Below are positions 7,164-15,667 of a stretch of DNA of 64,000 bases, piece after piece (within the stretch, counting starts at the first letter, position 1; each line of letters opens with the position of its first letter). The position numbers were made by a program, and so were the translations under genes. The stretch spans positions 26,856-90,855 of the forward strand of contig DASYLJ010000127.1 of NCBI GenBank assembly GCA_036009625.1, in the 5' to 3' direction. Under the pieces are notes generated by a model that was not told the DNA's origin, made no database searches, and saw only the letters and a program-made list of their open reading frames with translations. This stretch comes from DASYLJ01 sp036009625. Its GTDB lineage: Bacteria > Desulfobacterota > Binatia > DP-6.

Positions 7164-8915
7164 TCACGGCGCGCCCGCCCGGCTGACCTCTGCCTCGACG
7201 ACGACACCGTCGCGGATCGGCTTCCAGCTCCAGCTGCCGTCGGCCGCGAGCTCGAGGAGCGCGTCGTGCTCCGCCAAGTGATCGTCTTCGTCGTCGAGCG
7301 CCGCGAAGGTGATGCAGGTGATGTCGCAGGCACAGAGCGCCTTCAGGGCGAGCGCGATGTGCTCCTTGTCGAGCGTTCGACTCGGATTGTGGAGGATGAC
7401 GAAGGTGGGGCGCGACAGGGTGATGCGCGCGATCGCGAGGAGCTCCTGCTCGCGCAGCGAGAGGACGTCGCTCCAGTCCTCTTCGCGGTCGAGCCCACCG
7501 ACGCGCTCCAGCACCGCCTCGGCGTTGAGCTCGCCGATCACGCGTACCAGCTCGTCGTCCCCGACGGTGGCGCCGTCGAGCTCGCCGATCAGCACCTCGC
7601 GCAGCGTCCCGGGCGGCAGGTAGGGGCGCTCGGGCAGGAAAGCCAGGTGCCCGAGCGGCGGCCGGATGATGCGGCCGTCTCCGGTGTGGAAGATGTCGGC
7701 CGTCGCCTCGACGAGCGCGTCGCGGGCGGCGTTGTCGACGCCGCGCACCAGCAGCCGGATGCGGCGCGGCGTGTCGACGGAGAGGTCGCGTACGAGGACG
7801 CGCCCGTCGCGGGGTGCGCGCAACGTGAGATGCTCCCAGGCCACACGCTCGCCGTCCTCGACGACGGTGATGCCGGCGCCCGCGCCGTCGCCCGCGAGGG
7901 CATCGATCAGCACGTTCAGGCGGGCCATCACCGCGGCGTACGACGAGATCGTCTGGAACTGCGTGATCACCAGCGAGAACGCGCCGAGCAGGGTCGAGAA
8001 CGCCATCGCCGCCTGCGTCACCGCGCCGAACGGCACCTCGCCGCGCATGAACATCGGCGCGACGATCAGCGCCGGGATGATCTGGATCATGTAGTTGTAG
8101 CCGGTGGTGAAGAAGCCGACGTTCCGGCTGACCTTGATGATGCGGAGCTGGTTGTCGATGAGTGCACCGACCTGGTCGATGAGCCGCTGCAGCAGCCGCG
8201 GCTCGCGATGCTGCAGAGCGATCGACTCGGCGTTCTCCCGGACGTGGACGAGCTGCGACCGGAAGTCCGCCTCGCGGTCGGCTTGCGTGTAGTTGAGCTG
8301 CACCAGCCGGCGTCCGAGGAGGATCGTCATCACCGAACCGACCGCCGCATAGAGGACGCCGACGAGGAACAGCTTCCGGCTGATCGACCACAGCACTCCC
8401 GAGAAGGCGACGACGGTGATCGTGCCGTTCAGCAGCATGAGACTCACCGACAGCGTCATGGTGACGAACGTCCGGATGTCCTCGGAGATGCGCTGGTCGG
8501 GGTTCGGCAAGCCGCCGGGCGCCTGCAGGCGGACGTACGAGCGGTCCGCGAGGTAGACGTTGACGACCCGCCGGGTGAGCCAGTTGCGCCACAGCAGGCC
8601 GAGCAGGTCCTGAGTATAGCTCGCCAGCACCGCGGCCACCGTCGACGCCCCGAACACCAGCACGTAGTAGAGCGCCTCGCGCGTGAAGCCCCTCATGTCC
8701 TTGCTCTCGATCGCCGTCATGAAGTCGCGACCAACGTAGCTGTTGATGACGTTGAGGCCATTGATGGCGAGAAAGATGAGGAGCAGCGACACGCACAGGA
8801 AGATCGCCCTGCCGCGGACCTCGCCCGTGAGGAGGTTCCGGATGGCGTCGACGAAGTGCCGCCAGGTCTGCCGGGTGAGCCTGCTCTCGTCGGAGCCGGT
8901 GGCGGCGGTGCTCAT
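7164..8915 (-). CDS. SbmA/YddA-type ABC protein with degenerate ATPase domain
   Basis: A 583-residue fused membrane/ATPase protein of the ABC_membrane_2 group (SbmA/BacA/YddA, ABCD-like). The membrane half is well preserved, including INGLNVINSYVGRDFMTAIE, LGLLWRNWLTRRVVNVYLAD and the hallmark NPDQRISEDIRTF. The nucleotide-binding half keeps its length but not its motifs. The Walker A position reads RLLVRGVDNAARDAL, with no GxxGxGK. The signature reads LSLREQELLAIAR, with R in place of the glycine of LSxGEQ. Walker B reads TFVILHNPSRTLD, lacking the Asp-Glu pair. It is therefore probably unable to hydrolyse ATP. The start at 8915 is chosen over an in-frame ATG at 8984. It is divergent from a glycosidase-like gene. 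Confidence 0.88.
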   Translation of the reverse strand: MSTAATGSDESRLTRQTWRHFVDAIRNLLTGEVRGRAIFLCVSLLLIFLAINGLNVINSYVGRDFMTAIESKDMRGFTREALYYVLVFGASTVAAVLASYTQDLLGLLWRNWLTRRVVNVYLADRSYVRLQAPGGLPNPDQRISEDIRTFVTMTLSVSLMLLNGTITVVAFSGVLWSISRKLFLVGVLYAAVGSVMTILLGRRLVQLNYTQADREADFRSQLVHVRENAESIALQHREPRLLQRLIDQVGALIDNQLRIIKVSRNVGFFTTGYNYMIQIIPALIVAPMFMRGEVPFGAVTQAAMAFSTLLGAFSLVITQFQTISSYAAVMARLNVLIDALAGDGAGAGITVVEDGERVAWEHLTLRAPRDGRVLVRDLSVDTPRRIRLLVRGVDNAARDALVEATADIFHTGDGRIIRPPLGHLAFLPERPYLPPGTLREVLIGELDGATVGDDELVRVIGELNAEAVLERVGGLDREEDWSDVLSLREQELLAIARITLSRPTFVILHNPSRTLDKEHIALALKALCACDITCITFAALDDEDDHLAEHDALLELAADGSWSWKPIRDGVVVEAEVSRAGAP

Positions 8916-9026
8916 GGGTGACGCTTGGTCCTCTGTACCGCACTCGCCGCCAGGGCCGCGAACGAAACCGGTTGCTCGCCGCACAGGCGTCGTCTAAGGC
9001 TCGCGCGGCGTCGCTGGACGCCTGGC

Positions 9027-12000
9027 ATGCCCGACCTCCTGCACGACGACTTCACCGACCTCGCCGGTTGGCTGCCGGTCGCCTCGGGGCTCGCCCGACT
9101 CGACGTCGTCCGGGACGTCGGGCCCGACGGTGGCAGCGCCATGCGCCTCGACTTCGACTTCGCCGGTGGCGGCGGCTTCGTGGTGGCGCGCAAGGAGCTG
9201 GCGCTGCGGCTTCCGGAAACCTGGGCCCTCGCCTTCGCGCTGCGCGGAGCGGGCCCCAACAACCGGCTCGAGGTGAAGCTCGCCGCCCCGGGTGGCGAGA
9301 ACGTGTGGTGGTATCACGAGAAGGCGTTCGAGCTGCCCGCACGCTGGGAGCCGATGCGCATCCGCTCGAGCCAGGTGGAGTTCGCGTGGGGACCCGCAGG
9401 CGGCGGGGCGATCGCCGAGCTGGGCGCCATCGAGATCGCGCTCGCGGCGGGTCCTGGCGGACGCGGCAGCCTGTGGCTCGCCGACCTGCGCTTCGTGGAC
9501 CGCACGGTCCGGGCCGCGCCCGTCGTGCGCGCCGGGAGTGCGCAGCCGGGACACGGGCCCGAGCACCTTTTCGCCGCGGCGCCGGCGACGAGCTGGCGGA
9601 GCGACGGCGGAGCGCCGCAGTGGCTCGAGGTCGACTTCCAGGACGAGCGCGAGTACGGCGGCCTCGTCCTCCACTGGGAGGACGGCCGACGCGCGCGCGC
9701 GTTCCGCGTCCTGACCTCGAACGACGGCGTCGTCTGGCGGACGGCGCACACGACCACCCACGCCGATGCGGCGCGAAGCTGGGTGTACATGCCCGGCACC
9801 TCGGCGCGGTACCTGCGGCTCGATCTCGACGACAGCGCGGGCGACGGCTTCGGTCTCACCCGGATCGAGGTCCGCCCCTTCGAGTTCTCGCGCTCGCTCG
9901 ACAGCTTCTTCCGCGCCGTCGCAGCGGATCAGCCGCGCGGCGATCATCCCCGCTGGCTCGCCGGCGAGCAGAGCTACTGGACGCCGATCGGTCTCGCCGA
10001 CGGCGACACCTGCGCCCTCATCGACGAGGAGGGGCGCGTCGAAGTCGACCGCGGCACGTTCTCGATCGAGCCGTTCCTGTTCGCGGACGGCGCACTCGTC
10101 ACCTGGGCCGACGCCACGGTGAGCCAGGCGCTCGAGGACGGACGCCTGCCGATCCCGTCATCCGTATGGCGCATCGACGGGCTCGTGTTGCGCACGACCG
10201 CATTCGCGGCGCGCATCGACGGACGACCCGTGCTCTTCGTCCGCTATCGCCTCGAGCACGACGGCCCTCCGCGGACGGTGCGGCTGTTCGTCACCTGCCG
10301 GCCCTTCCAGGTGACGCCGCCCTGGCAGGCCTTCGGGACGCTCGGCGGCACGAGCCCGATCCACGAGATCGAAGGCTCGGCGCACGGGCTGCGCATCGAC
10401 GGCGCGCGCACCGTGATCGCGCTCACCCCGGCCGACGGCGCCGGCGTCGCCACCTTCGACCAGGGCGGCGTCGTCGCGCATCTCCACGGCGGCGACGTAC
10501 CGCCACGGGCGCACGTCGCGGACGCGTTCGGCTTCGCGTCGGGCGCGCTCCGCTTCGACGTCGCGTTGCCGGCGAGCGGCGCGCGCGAGGTCCATCTCGC
10601 CATCCCGTTCGGCACGACGGACGCCGCACTCGCCGCCGGCACGCGGGGCGACGCCGTGCTGGAGACCGTCCGCCGCGAGTGGCGCGAGCGGCTGGGGCAG
10701 ATGACGGTGCGGCTTCCCGCGAGCCGCCAGGTGTGGGCCGACACGATGCACACCGCCGTCGCACACGTGCTCGTGCTGCGCGACGATGCGGCGCTCCAGC
10801 CTGGACCGCGCCGCTATACCCGCTCCTGGATCCGCGACGGCGCCATCATGGCGGCGGCCCTGCTGCGCATGGGCTGCGCGGAGGAGGCGCGCGAGTTCGT
10901 GCGCTGGTACGCGCCGCACCAGAAGGCCGACGGCGATGTCCCCTGCGTCGTCGATCGCACCGGTCCCGACTGGCTCGTCGAGCACGACAGCCACGGCGAG
11001 CTGGTGTTCGCGGTCGCGGACTGCGTCCGCTTCGGCGCCGATCGCGCGTTTCTCGATGCACTGTGGCCGGCCGTACAGCGGGCCGCGGGTTTCCTCGAGC
11101 GGCTGCGCGACCTGCGCCTCGTCGCCGAATTCGACAGCCCGGAGAAGCGCGCGTTTCGCGGCCTCCTACCGGAGTCGGCGAGCCACGAAGGCTACCTCGC
11201 CCATCCGGTGCACTCGTACTGGGACGACTTCTGGGCCGTTCGCGCCTTCGGCGACGCCGCGTACCTGGCCGACCTGCGCGGCGACGCGGAGGAGGCGGCG
11301 CGCCTTCTTGGCCTGCGCGACGCGATGCGCACCGACGTACGCGCTTCGTTGGAGGCCACGATCGCAACCCGCGGGCTCGACTACATACCCGGCTCGGTCG
11401 AGTGGGCCGACTTCGACCCGACGGCGACGTCGAACGCGATCTCGCTCCTCGGCGAGCTGCCCACGATGCCCAGCGTCGCGGTGGCGCGCACCTACGCCAC
11501 GTACCTCGCCGGCTTCCGCGCGCGACGCGACGGCGAGATGCCGTGGAAGAACTACACCGCGTACGAGGTGCGCATCGTCGGCGCGCTCGTGTGTCTGGGA
11601 GAGCGCGCCGCCGCCAATGAGCTCGCGAGCTTTCTGATCGGCGACCGGCGACCCGCCGCCTGGAACCAGTGGCCCGAGATCTCCTGGCGCGACGCGCGCA
11701 GCCCCGGCCACATCGGCGACGTGCCGCACGCCTGGATCGCCGCGGAGTGGGTGCTGTCGTTCCGCACGATGCTCGCCTTCGAGCGGCCGGAGGACGATGC
11801 GCTGGTCGTCGCCGCCGGCGTTCCGGCGGAATGGCTCGACGAGGACGACGTGACCGTCGACGGGCTCGCCACCTGGTGGGGCACGCTCGGCTTCACGCTG
11901 CGTCGTGTCGCCGGCGATGCCGTCGAGGTCGCGCTGCGCGGTGACGTCGACCCGCCGGGTGGCATCGTGCTGCGGCCGCCGCTCGGGGGGGCGCTGGTGG

Positions 12001-12098
12001 CGGTCGAGATCGACGGAACGCCGGGCGCCGGCTTCGTCGCGGATGGCGTCACCGTGCGGCGCTGCCCCGCGACGGTGGTGCTGCGGTGGCGGCGATAG
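9027..12098 (+). CDS. Discoidin-domain glycoside-hydrolase-like protein
   Basis: A 1023-residue protein. Residues 1 to about 160 form a beta-sandwich, carbohydrate-binding-like domain (FDFAGGGGFVVARKELALRL, later GSLWLADLRFVD). About 165-295 is an F5/8-type discoidin domain (ATSWRSDGGAPQWLEVDFQ, FRVLTSNDGVVWRTAHTTTH, ARYLRLDLDD). The rest contains a beta-rich segment and then an (alpha/alpha)6-barrel-like catalytic region with RRYTRSWIRDGAIMAAALLR, HQKADGDVPCVVDRTG and EHDSHGELVFAVADC, resembling glucoamylase/GH63-type enzymes. Acidic candidates for catalysis occur in these blocks. The start at 9027 is used because homology begins there; a frame opens at 8925. No signal peptide is evident, which is odd for a two-lectin-domain enzyme. 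The substrate is unknown. Confidence 0.82.
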   Translation: MPDLLHDDFTDLAGWLPVASGLARLDVVRDVGPDGGSAMRLDFDFAGGGGFVVARKELALRLPETWALAFALRGAGPNNRLEVKLAAPGGENVWWYHEKAFELPARWEPMRIRSSQVEFAWGPAGGGAIAELGAIEIALAAGPGGRGSLWLADLRFVDRTVRAAPVVRAGSAQPGHGPEHLFAAAPATSWRSDGGAPQWLEVDFQDEREYGGLVLHWEDGRRARAFRVLTSNDGVVWRTAHTTTHADAARSWVYMPGTSARYLRLDLDDSAGDGFGLTRIEVRPFEFSRSLDSFFRAVAADQPRGDHPRWLAGEQSYWTPIGLADGDTCALIDEEGRVEVDRGTFSIEPFLFADGALVTWADATVSQALEDGRLPIPSSVWRIDGLVLRTTAFAARIDGRPVLFVRYRLEHDGPPRTVRLFVTCRPFQVTPPWQAFGTLGGTSPIHEIEGSAHGLRIDGARTVIALTPADGAGVATFDQGGVVAHLHGGDVPPRAHVADAFGFASGALRFDVALPASGAREVHLAIPFGTTDAALAAGTRGDAVLETVRREWRERLGQMTVRLPASRQVWADTMHTAVAHVLVLRDDAALQPGPRRYTRSWIRDGAIMAAALLRMGCAEEAREFVRWYAPHQKADGDVPCVVDRTGPDWLVEHDSHGELVFAVADCVRFGADRAFLDALWPAVQRAAGFLERLRDLRLVAEFDSPEKRAFRGLLPESASHEGYLAHPVHSYWDDFWAVRAFGDAAYLADLRGDAEEAARLLGLRDAMRTDVRASLEATIATRGLDYIPGSVEWADFDPTATSNAISLLGELPTMPSVAVARTYATYLAGFRARRDGEMPWKNYTAYEVRIVGALVCLGERAAANELASFLIGDRRPAAWNQWPEISWRDARSPGHIGDVPHAWIAAEWVLSFRTMLAFERPEDDALVVAAGVPAEWLDEDDVTVDGLATWWGTLGFTLRRVAGDAVEVALRGDVDPPGGIVLRPPLGGALVAVEIDGTPGAGFVADGVTVRRCPATVVLRWRR

Positions 12099-12105
12099 GG
12101 CGGGC

Positions 12106-12153
12106 TCAGATCAGCTCGAGACCACCGTCGATGGCGATCACCTGTCCGGTCCG
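12106..12153 (-). pseudogene. C-terminal remnant of a short-chain dehydrogenase (SDR)
   Basis: A minus-strand frame of about 15 codons reads TGQVIAIDGGLELI followed by a stop at 12106. This matches the near-invariant SDR C-terminus (TGQxIxVDGG). Upstream on that strand there is no continuing SDR sequence; the region runs straight into the C-terminus of the next minus-strand gene. It is best read as the last few codons of a deleted SDR gene. The match is short, so confidence is moderate. Confidence 0.5.
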
Positions 12154-12160
12154 AGCTGCC

Positions 12161-12988
12161 CTACTCCGGCACGCAAGGACCCTGATCGACGCAGGAGGGC
12201 ACCGCTACCCGGTGGGCATTTGGCGAGCACTCGCCCGGTCGGTCCAGACACATGCTCCCGCAGGGGTCGACGACGGCGCAGGTTCGCGAATCGCATCCTT
12301 GTTCCACCAAACCCGAGCCCCCACCACAGATCTGGCCGTCGGGCTCCTCCCAATGGCAATCCTCGCAGGCAATGACCAGGAACCGCGAAGGCAATGTCGG
12401 GCCGGTGGTGCTGGTCGTCGTGGTGCTCGTCGTGGTGGTGGTCTCGCCGGGGGCGAGCGGGCAGCTTGCCGGCGCCGGCGACTTCACGGCGACGAAGCGG
12501 ATGCCGTCGTCGCGACGGATCGTTCCGCCGAACACCACGCAGAACCTGGTCCCGCCGATCGCGAGACGCGCGACGACTTCGCTCTGCACACCGTCCAGCG
12601 CGTACGACGCCGGGCCACGCACCGTGATCCGGAATGCGCCGTCCTCGGCAATCGTGGCGCGCACCGAACGGTCGGCGCGATCGAGATAGCGGTAGAGGTC
12701 GCGTGCGGACTCGGACTTCGTCCAGTTCACCGCCGGCAGATCGACCGTCTGGAGGTGCCCGCTCGATGGGGTGAAGATCGACAGCGTCGCTCCCGCGACC
12801 GTCGGATCGATGCCGGCCAGATCGACTCCGGTCGAGACCATTCCCACCAGCGACTGTTGGTCTCCACGCGGGGTGTCGATCAGGTTGATGCGGTTACCCG
12901 GCAAGGGCAGATCGGCCGCGGCAGCGATCGTCACCGCCCCGAACAGGGCGAGGGAAACGAGAACCGAAACGGATACCGATCGAGTCAT
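12161..12988 (-). CDS. Exported protein with Thr-rich linker and C-terminal Cys-rich tail
   Basis: A 275-residue protein not assigned to a named family. The start at 12988 is supported by a GGGAGG ribosome site 8-9 bases upstream. A signal peptide occupies about residues 1-25 (SVSVSVLVSLALFGAVTIAAA, cleavage near AAA-D). A beta-rich domain of about 160 residues follows, with ATLSIFTPSSGHLQTVDLPA and YRYLDRADRSVRATIAEDG blocks that recur in exported proteins of this genome type. Then come a mucin-like linker (ETTTTTSTTTTSTTGPT) and about 70 residues with ten or so cysteines. The linker suggests surface or periplasmic display of the Cys-rich tail. Function unknown. Confidence 0.8.
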   Translation of the reverse strand: MTRSVSVSVLVSLALFGAVTIAAAADLPLPGNRINLIDTPRGDQQSLVGMVSTGVDLAGIDPTVAGATLSIFTPSSGHLQTVDLPAVNWTKSESARDLYRYLDRADRSVRATIAEDGAFRITVRGPASYALDGVQSEVVARLAIGGTRFCVVFGGTIRRDDGIRFVAVKSPAPASCPLAPGETTTTTSTTTTSTTGPTLPSRFLVIACEDCHWEEPDGQICGGGSGLVEQGCDSRTCAVVDPCGSMCLDRPGECSPNAHRVAVPSCVDQGPCVPE

Positions 12989-13151
12989 TTTGAAATCCTC
13001 CCGCCGAGCGTTCAGGCACTCTTGCACCCGAGGTGTAGTACGGCCGATGTGTGGCTGCTCGCAAGCAGGGTGAGCATGCACATCCGACTACCGCGAGAGG
13101 GCTGATCGTCAGGCAGCCGGCGTCGGACTCGACCTGCGTGAGCGTGAAGCC

Positions 13152-14309
13152 CTAGCGTACGGACTGCGCGTAGACCGCGTGCTCGACCGCGAGCAGCGCC
13201 GGCACCACGCCGACGTCGAAGAACGGGAGCACCTGCGTGAAGAACGTCGCCGCGATGCCCGTCGTCCGATCGATCCAGTAGTACGAGTTGAAGATGCCGG
13301 CCCAGCTTCCCGTGCCGGCCGGCCGCATGCCGGGCATGTCTTCGAGCGAGACCTGCAGGCCGAGGCCCCAGGTCTGACGCGTCGGCGGCGCCGGTACCTG
13401 GTTCGTCCACTCTGGCATCACCGCCGGCATGCTGGTCGGCATCGGGACGTCGCCGAGCTGATCGCTGAACATGAGGTCCGTCGTCTCCGGACGCAGGATG
13501 CGCGCCCCATCGAGCTCGCCACCGCGGAGCAGCGCGCGCACGAAGCGGCCGTAGTCGGCGGGCGTCCCGTATGCGCCGTGGCCACCGGGCTGGAATTCGG
13601 GTGCGCCCGGCAAATCGAGGGGGCTCGGGGCGAGCGTGCCCTGCGGCGTGCGCGAGCGGATCGGCATGAGGCGCGCCCGCTGCACGGCCGTCGGCGTGAA
13701 CGTCGCGTCGCGCATGCCGAGCGGCTCGAACACCGCCTTCGCGAGATGGACGTCGAGCCCCTGCCCGCTCACGCTCTCGACGACGCGCCCCAACCAGTCG
13801 GTGTTGATGCCGTACTCCCAACGCGTGCCGGGATCGGCGATGAGCGGAGCGCTCAGGCTGGCGATGCAACCGTCGAACGGCGTCGGCAGGCCGGTCACAC
13901 GGTGGTAGCGATGCAGGTCGGGGTTCGTGAAGAGGTAGCCGTGGCCGGCGGTGTGCGTCAGCAGGTGCCGGATCGTCGCCGCGCGCGCCGGCGGCCGCAG
14001 GCGCGGGGTGTCGCCGTCGAATCCGACCAGCACCTGCGCCTCACCGAACGCCGGGATGACCGAGGCCACCGGTGCATCGAGCGCGATCTTCCCGGCTTCG
14101 ACCAGCTGGAGCGCGGCGACGCTGGTGAGCGCCTTCGTCATGGAGGCGAACCGGAACATCGTGCGCAGGCCGTCGGGCAGATCGCCATGGCCGGTCTCGA
14201 AACGGACGCCGTTGCGGTCGTGCACCGTCACCACTGCGCCGGGAACGTCCCCGCGCGCCACCGCGCCGCGCAGCACGTCGTCGATCGCCGTTCCGTCGAA
14301 GGAGGCCAT
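13152..14309 (-). CDS. Serine beta-lactamase/esterase family hydrolase (class C-like fold)
   Basis: A 385-residue serine hydrolase of the beta-lactamase (PF00144) family. The catalytic SxxK motif is SMTK in FRFASMTKALTSVAALQLV, and the Tyr motif is YGIN in RWEYGINTDWLGRVV. The block ATIRHLLTHTAGHGY is typical of the EstB/CubicO-like members. A GGHGAYGTPADYGRF segment and the C-terminal GTGSWAGIFNSYYWIDRTTG correspond to the family's third motif region. Family members include esterases, D-aminopeptidases and lactonases as well as beta-lactamases, so the substrate is open. There is no signal peptide in the chosen start at 14309 (MASFDG). The frame extends upstream to 14585, but that part overlaps the divergent methyltransferase. 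Confidence 0.88.
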   Translation of the reverse strand: MASFDGTAIDDVLRGAVARGDVPGAVVTVHDRNGVRFETGHGDLPDGLRTMFRFASMTKALTSVAALQLVEAGKIALDAPVASVIPAFGEAQVLVGFDGDTPRLRPPARAATIRHLLTHTAGHGYLFTNPDLHRYHRVTGLPTPFDGCIASLSAPLIADPGTRWEYGINTDWLGRVVESVSGQGLDVHLAKAVFEPLGMRDATFTPTAVQRARLMPIRSRTPQGTLAPSPLDLPGAPEFQPGGHGAYGTPADYGRFVRALLRGGELDGARILRPETTDLMFSDQLGDVPMPTSMPAVMPEWTNQVPAPPTRQTWGLGLQVSLEDMPGMRPAGTGSWAGIFNSYYWIDRTTGIAATFFTQVLPFFDVGVVPALLAVEHAVYAQSVR

Positions 14310-14429
14310 GCCGTTCGCTACGCCAGCGAGCAGGCGCGCGGCAAGCCCGAGGACCGGCTTCCCTGCGACGGCCTCGGCTGCTCCACCGGTGCTGCGCGCC
14401 GACCGTCCGGCGTGATAGGCGGCACGACC

Positions 14430-15455
14430 ATGGGCACGCCACTCGATCCGTCCCACATCATGCAGACCGCGACGGGCTTCTGGTCGTCGAAGGTCCTCCT
14501 CACCGCCGTCGGCATGCATCTCTTCTCGACGCTCGGCGATCGCGCGATGACGGCGCGTGAGCTGGGCGACGCGCTCGGGCTCCATGCCCGCGGCACGTTC
14601 GATTTCTTCGACGCGCTAGTGGCCCTCGGCTTCCTGCAGCGCGACGGTGACGGTCCCGAGGGCCGCTACCGGAACACGCCGGAGACCGCCGCCTTCCTGG
14701 TGAAGGGCAGCCCGACGTATCTCGGCGGGCTCCCGGGGATCATGAACTCACGTCTCTACCGCTTCTGGGGCGATCTCGACGAGGCGCTCCGAACCGGGAA
14801 GCCGCAGAACGAGGTGAAGCACACCGGCCGCCCGATGTTCGACGAGCTGTACTCGGACCCGGCGCGCCTCGTCCAGTTTCTCGATGCCATGAGCGGGTTC
14901 CAGGCCGGCAACTTCGCGGTGCTGGCAGAGAAGCTCGACTTCTCCCGCTACCGCACCGTCGCCGACGTAGGTGGATGCCTGGCACTGCTCTCGCGCGTGC
15001 TCGCCGGCCACCATCCGCAGCTGCAGTTCAAGAGCCTGGACCTCCCCAACGTCGGCCCGCACGCGCGCAAGGCCGTCGCCGCCGCGGGGATGTCGGATCG
15101 CATCGAGATCGTCGACTTCGACTTCTTCGCCGACGACTTCCCGAACGCCGACGTCGTGACGATGGGCAACATCCTCCACGACTGGAACCTCGAGAAGAAG
15201 ATGGCCCTCATCCGGAAGGCGTACGCCGCGCTGCCGGCGGGCGGCATGTTCGTCGCCATCGAGAACGTCATCGACGACGGCCGGCGCCAGAACGCGTTCG
15301 GCCTCCTGATGTCGCTCAACATGCTGATCGAGTTCGGCGACGCGTTCGACTACACCGGCGCCGACTTCCGGAAATGGTGCGGCGAGATCGGCTTCACGCG
15401 CTGCGAGATCGTCCCGCTGGCCGGCCCGACGAGCGCGGCGGTGGCATACAAGTAG
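14430..15455 (+). CDS. O-methyltransferase, SAM-dependent (hydroxyneurosporene/ASMT type)
   Basis: A 341-residue two-domain O-methyltransferase. The N-terminal winged-helix dimerisation domain (MTARELGDALGLHARGTFDFFDALVALGFL) precedes the C-terminal Rossmann domain. The catalytic-region block GNILHDWNLEKKMALIRKAY is standard for this group, as is the FKSLDLPNVGPHARK block. The glycine-rich SAM motif is unusual: DVGGCLALLSRVLA where DVGGGxGxLL is expected, which may weaken SAM binding. Related enzymes methylate carotenoids, polyketides or aromatic hydroxyls. It is divergent from the serine hydrolase and is not in an obvious biosynthetic cluster. Confidence 0.9.
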   Translation: MGTPLDPSHIMQTATGFWSSKVLLTAVGMHLFSTLGDRAMTARELGDALGLHARGTFDFFDALVALGFLQRDGDGPEGRYRNTPETAAFLVKGSPTYLGGLPGIMNSRLYRFWGDLDEALRTGKPQNEVKHTGRPMFDELYSDPARLVQFLDAMSGFQAGNFAVLAEKLDFSRYRTVADVGGCLALLSRVLAGHHPQLQFKSLDLPNVGPHARKAVAAAGMSDRIEIVDFDFFADDFPNADVVTMGNILHDWNLEKKMALIRKAYAALPAGGMFVAIENVIDDGRRQNAFGLLMSLNMLIEFGDAFDYTGADFRKWCGEIGFTRCEIVPLAGPTSAAVAYK

Positions 15456-15478
15456 CTTCGGACCGCCCGACTCGGTGT

Positions 15479-15586
15479 CGCCGGGAAGGCGTAGAAGAGC
15501 GTCTTCAGGTCGTCCGCGACCGCGACGTCGAGCATGGCGTCGACGGGGTGCTTCCCGTCCGTGCCGCGACCTCGCCAACTGTGAAT
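15479..15586 (-). pseudogene. Possible remnant of an amidohydrolase (D-aminoacylase-type)
   Basis: In the gap between the methyltransferase and the PKD-protein gene, a minus-strand frame reads GTDGKHPVDAMLDVAVADDLKT-LFYAFPA. This resembles the conserved (R/K)(D/H)PxDAxLDLxxxDDLxT segment of N-acyl-D-amino-acid deacylase-like amidohydrolases. No flanking parts of such a gene are present. The alternative is a chance open stretch. It is one of several gap fragments in this window. Confidence 0.35.
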
Positions 15587-15667
15587 TTCTCACCTCGCAG
15601 CCGACTGGTACGACCTTCAGCATCGTCATGTCGGCGAGGAGCCACGACGGTGGCGCGACCGCCGCGA

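Noticed and set aside
13085..13151. GFTLTQVESDAGCLTI, resembling a methyltransferase C-terminus, just after the serine hydrolase stop
   Set aside because: Very short and in frame with read-through of the stop; may be chance.
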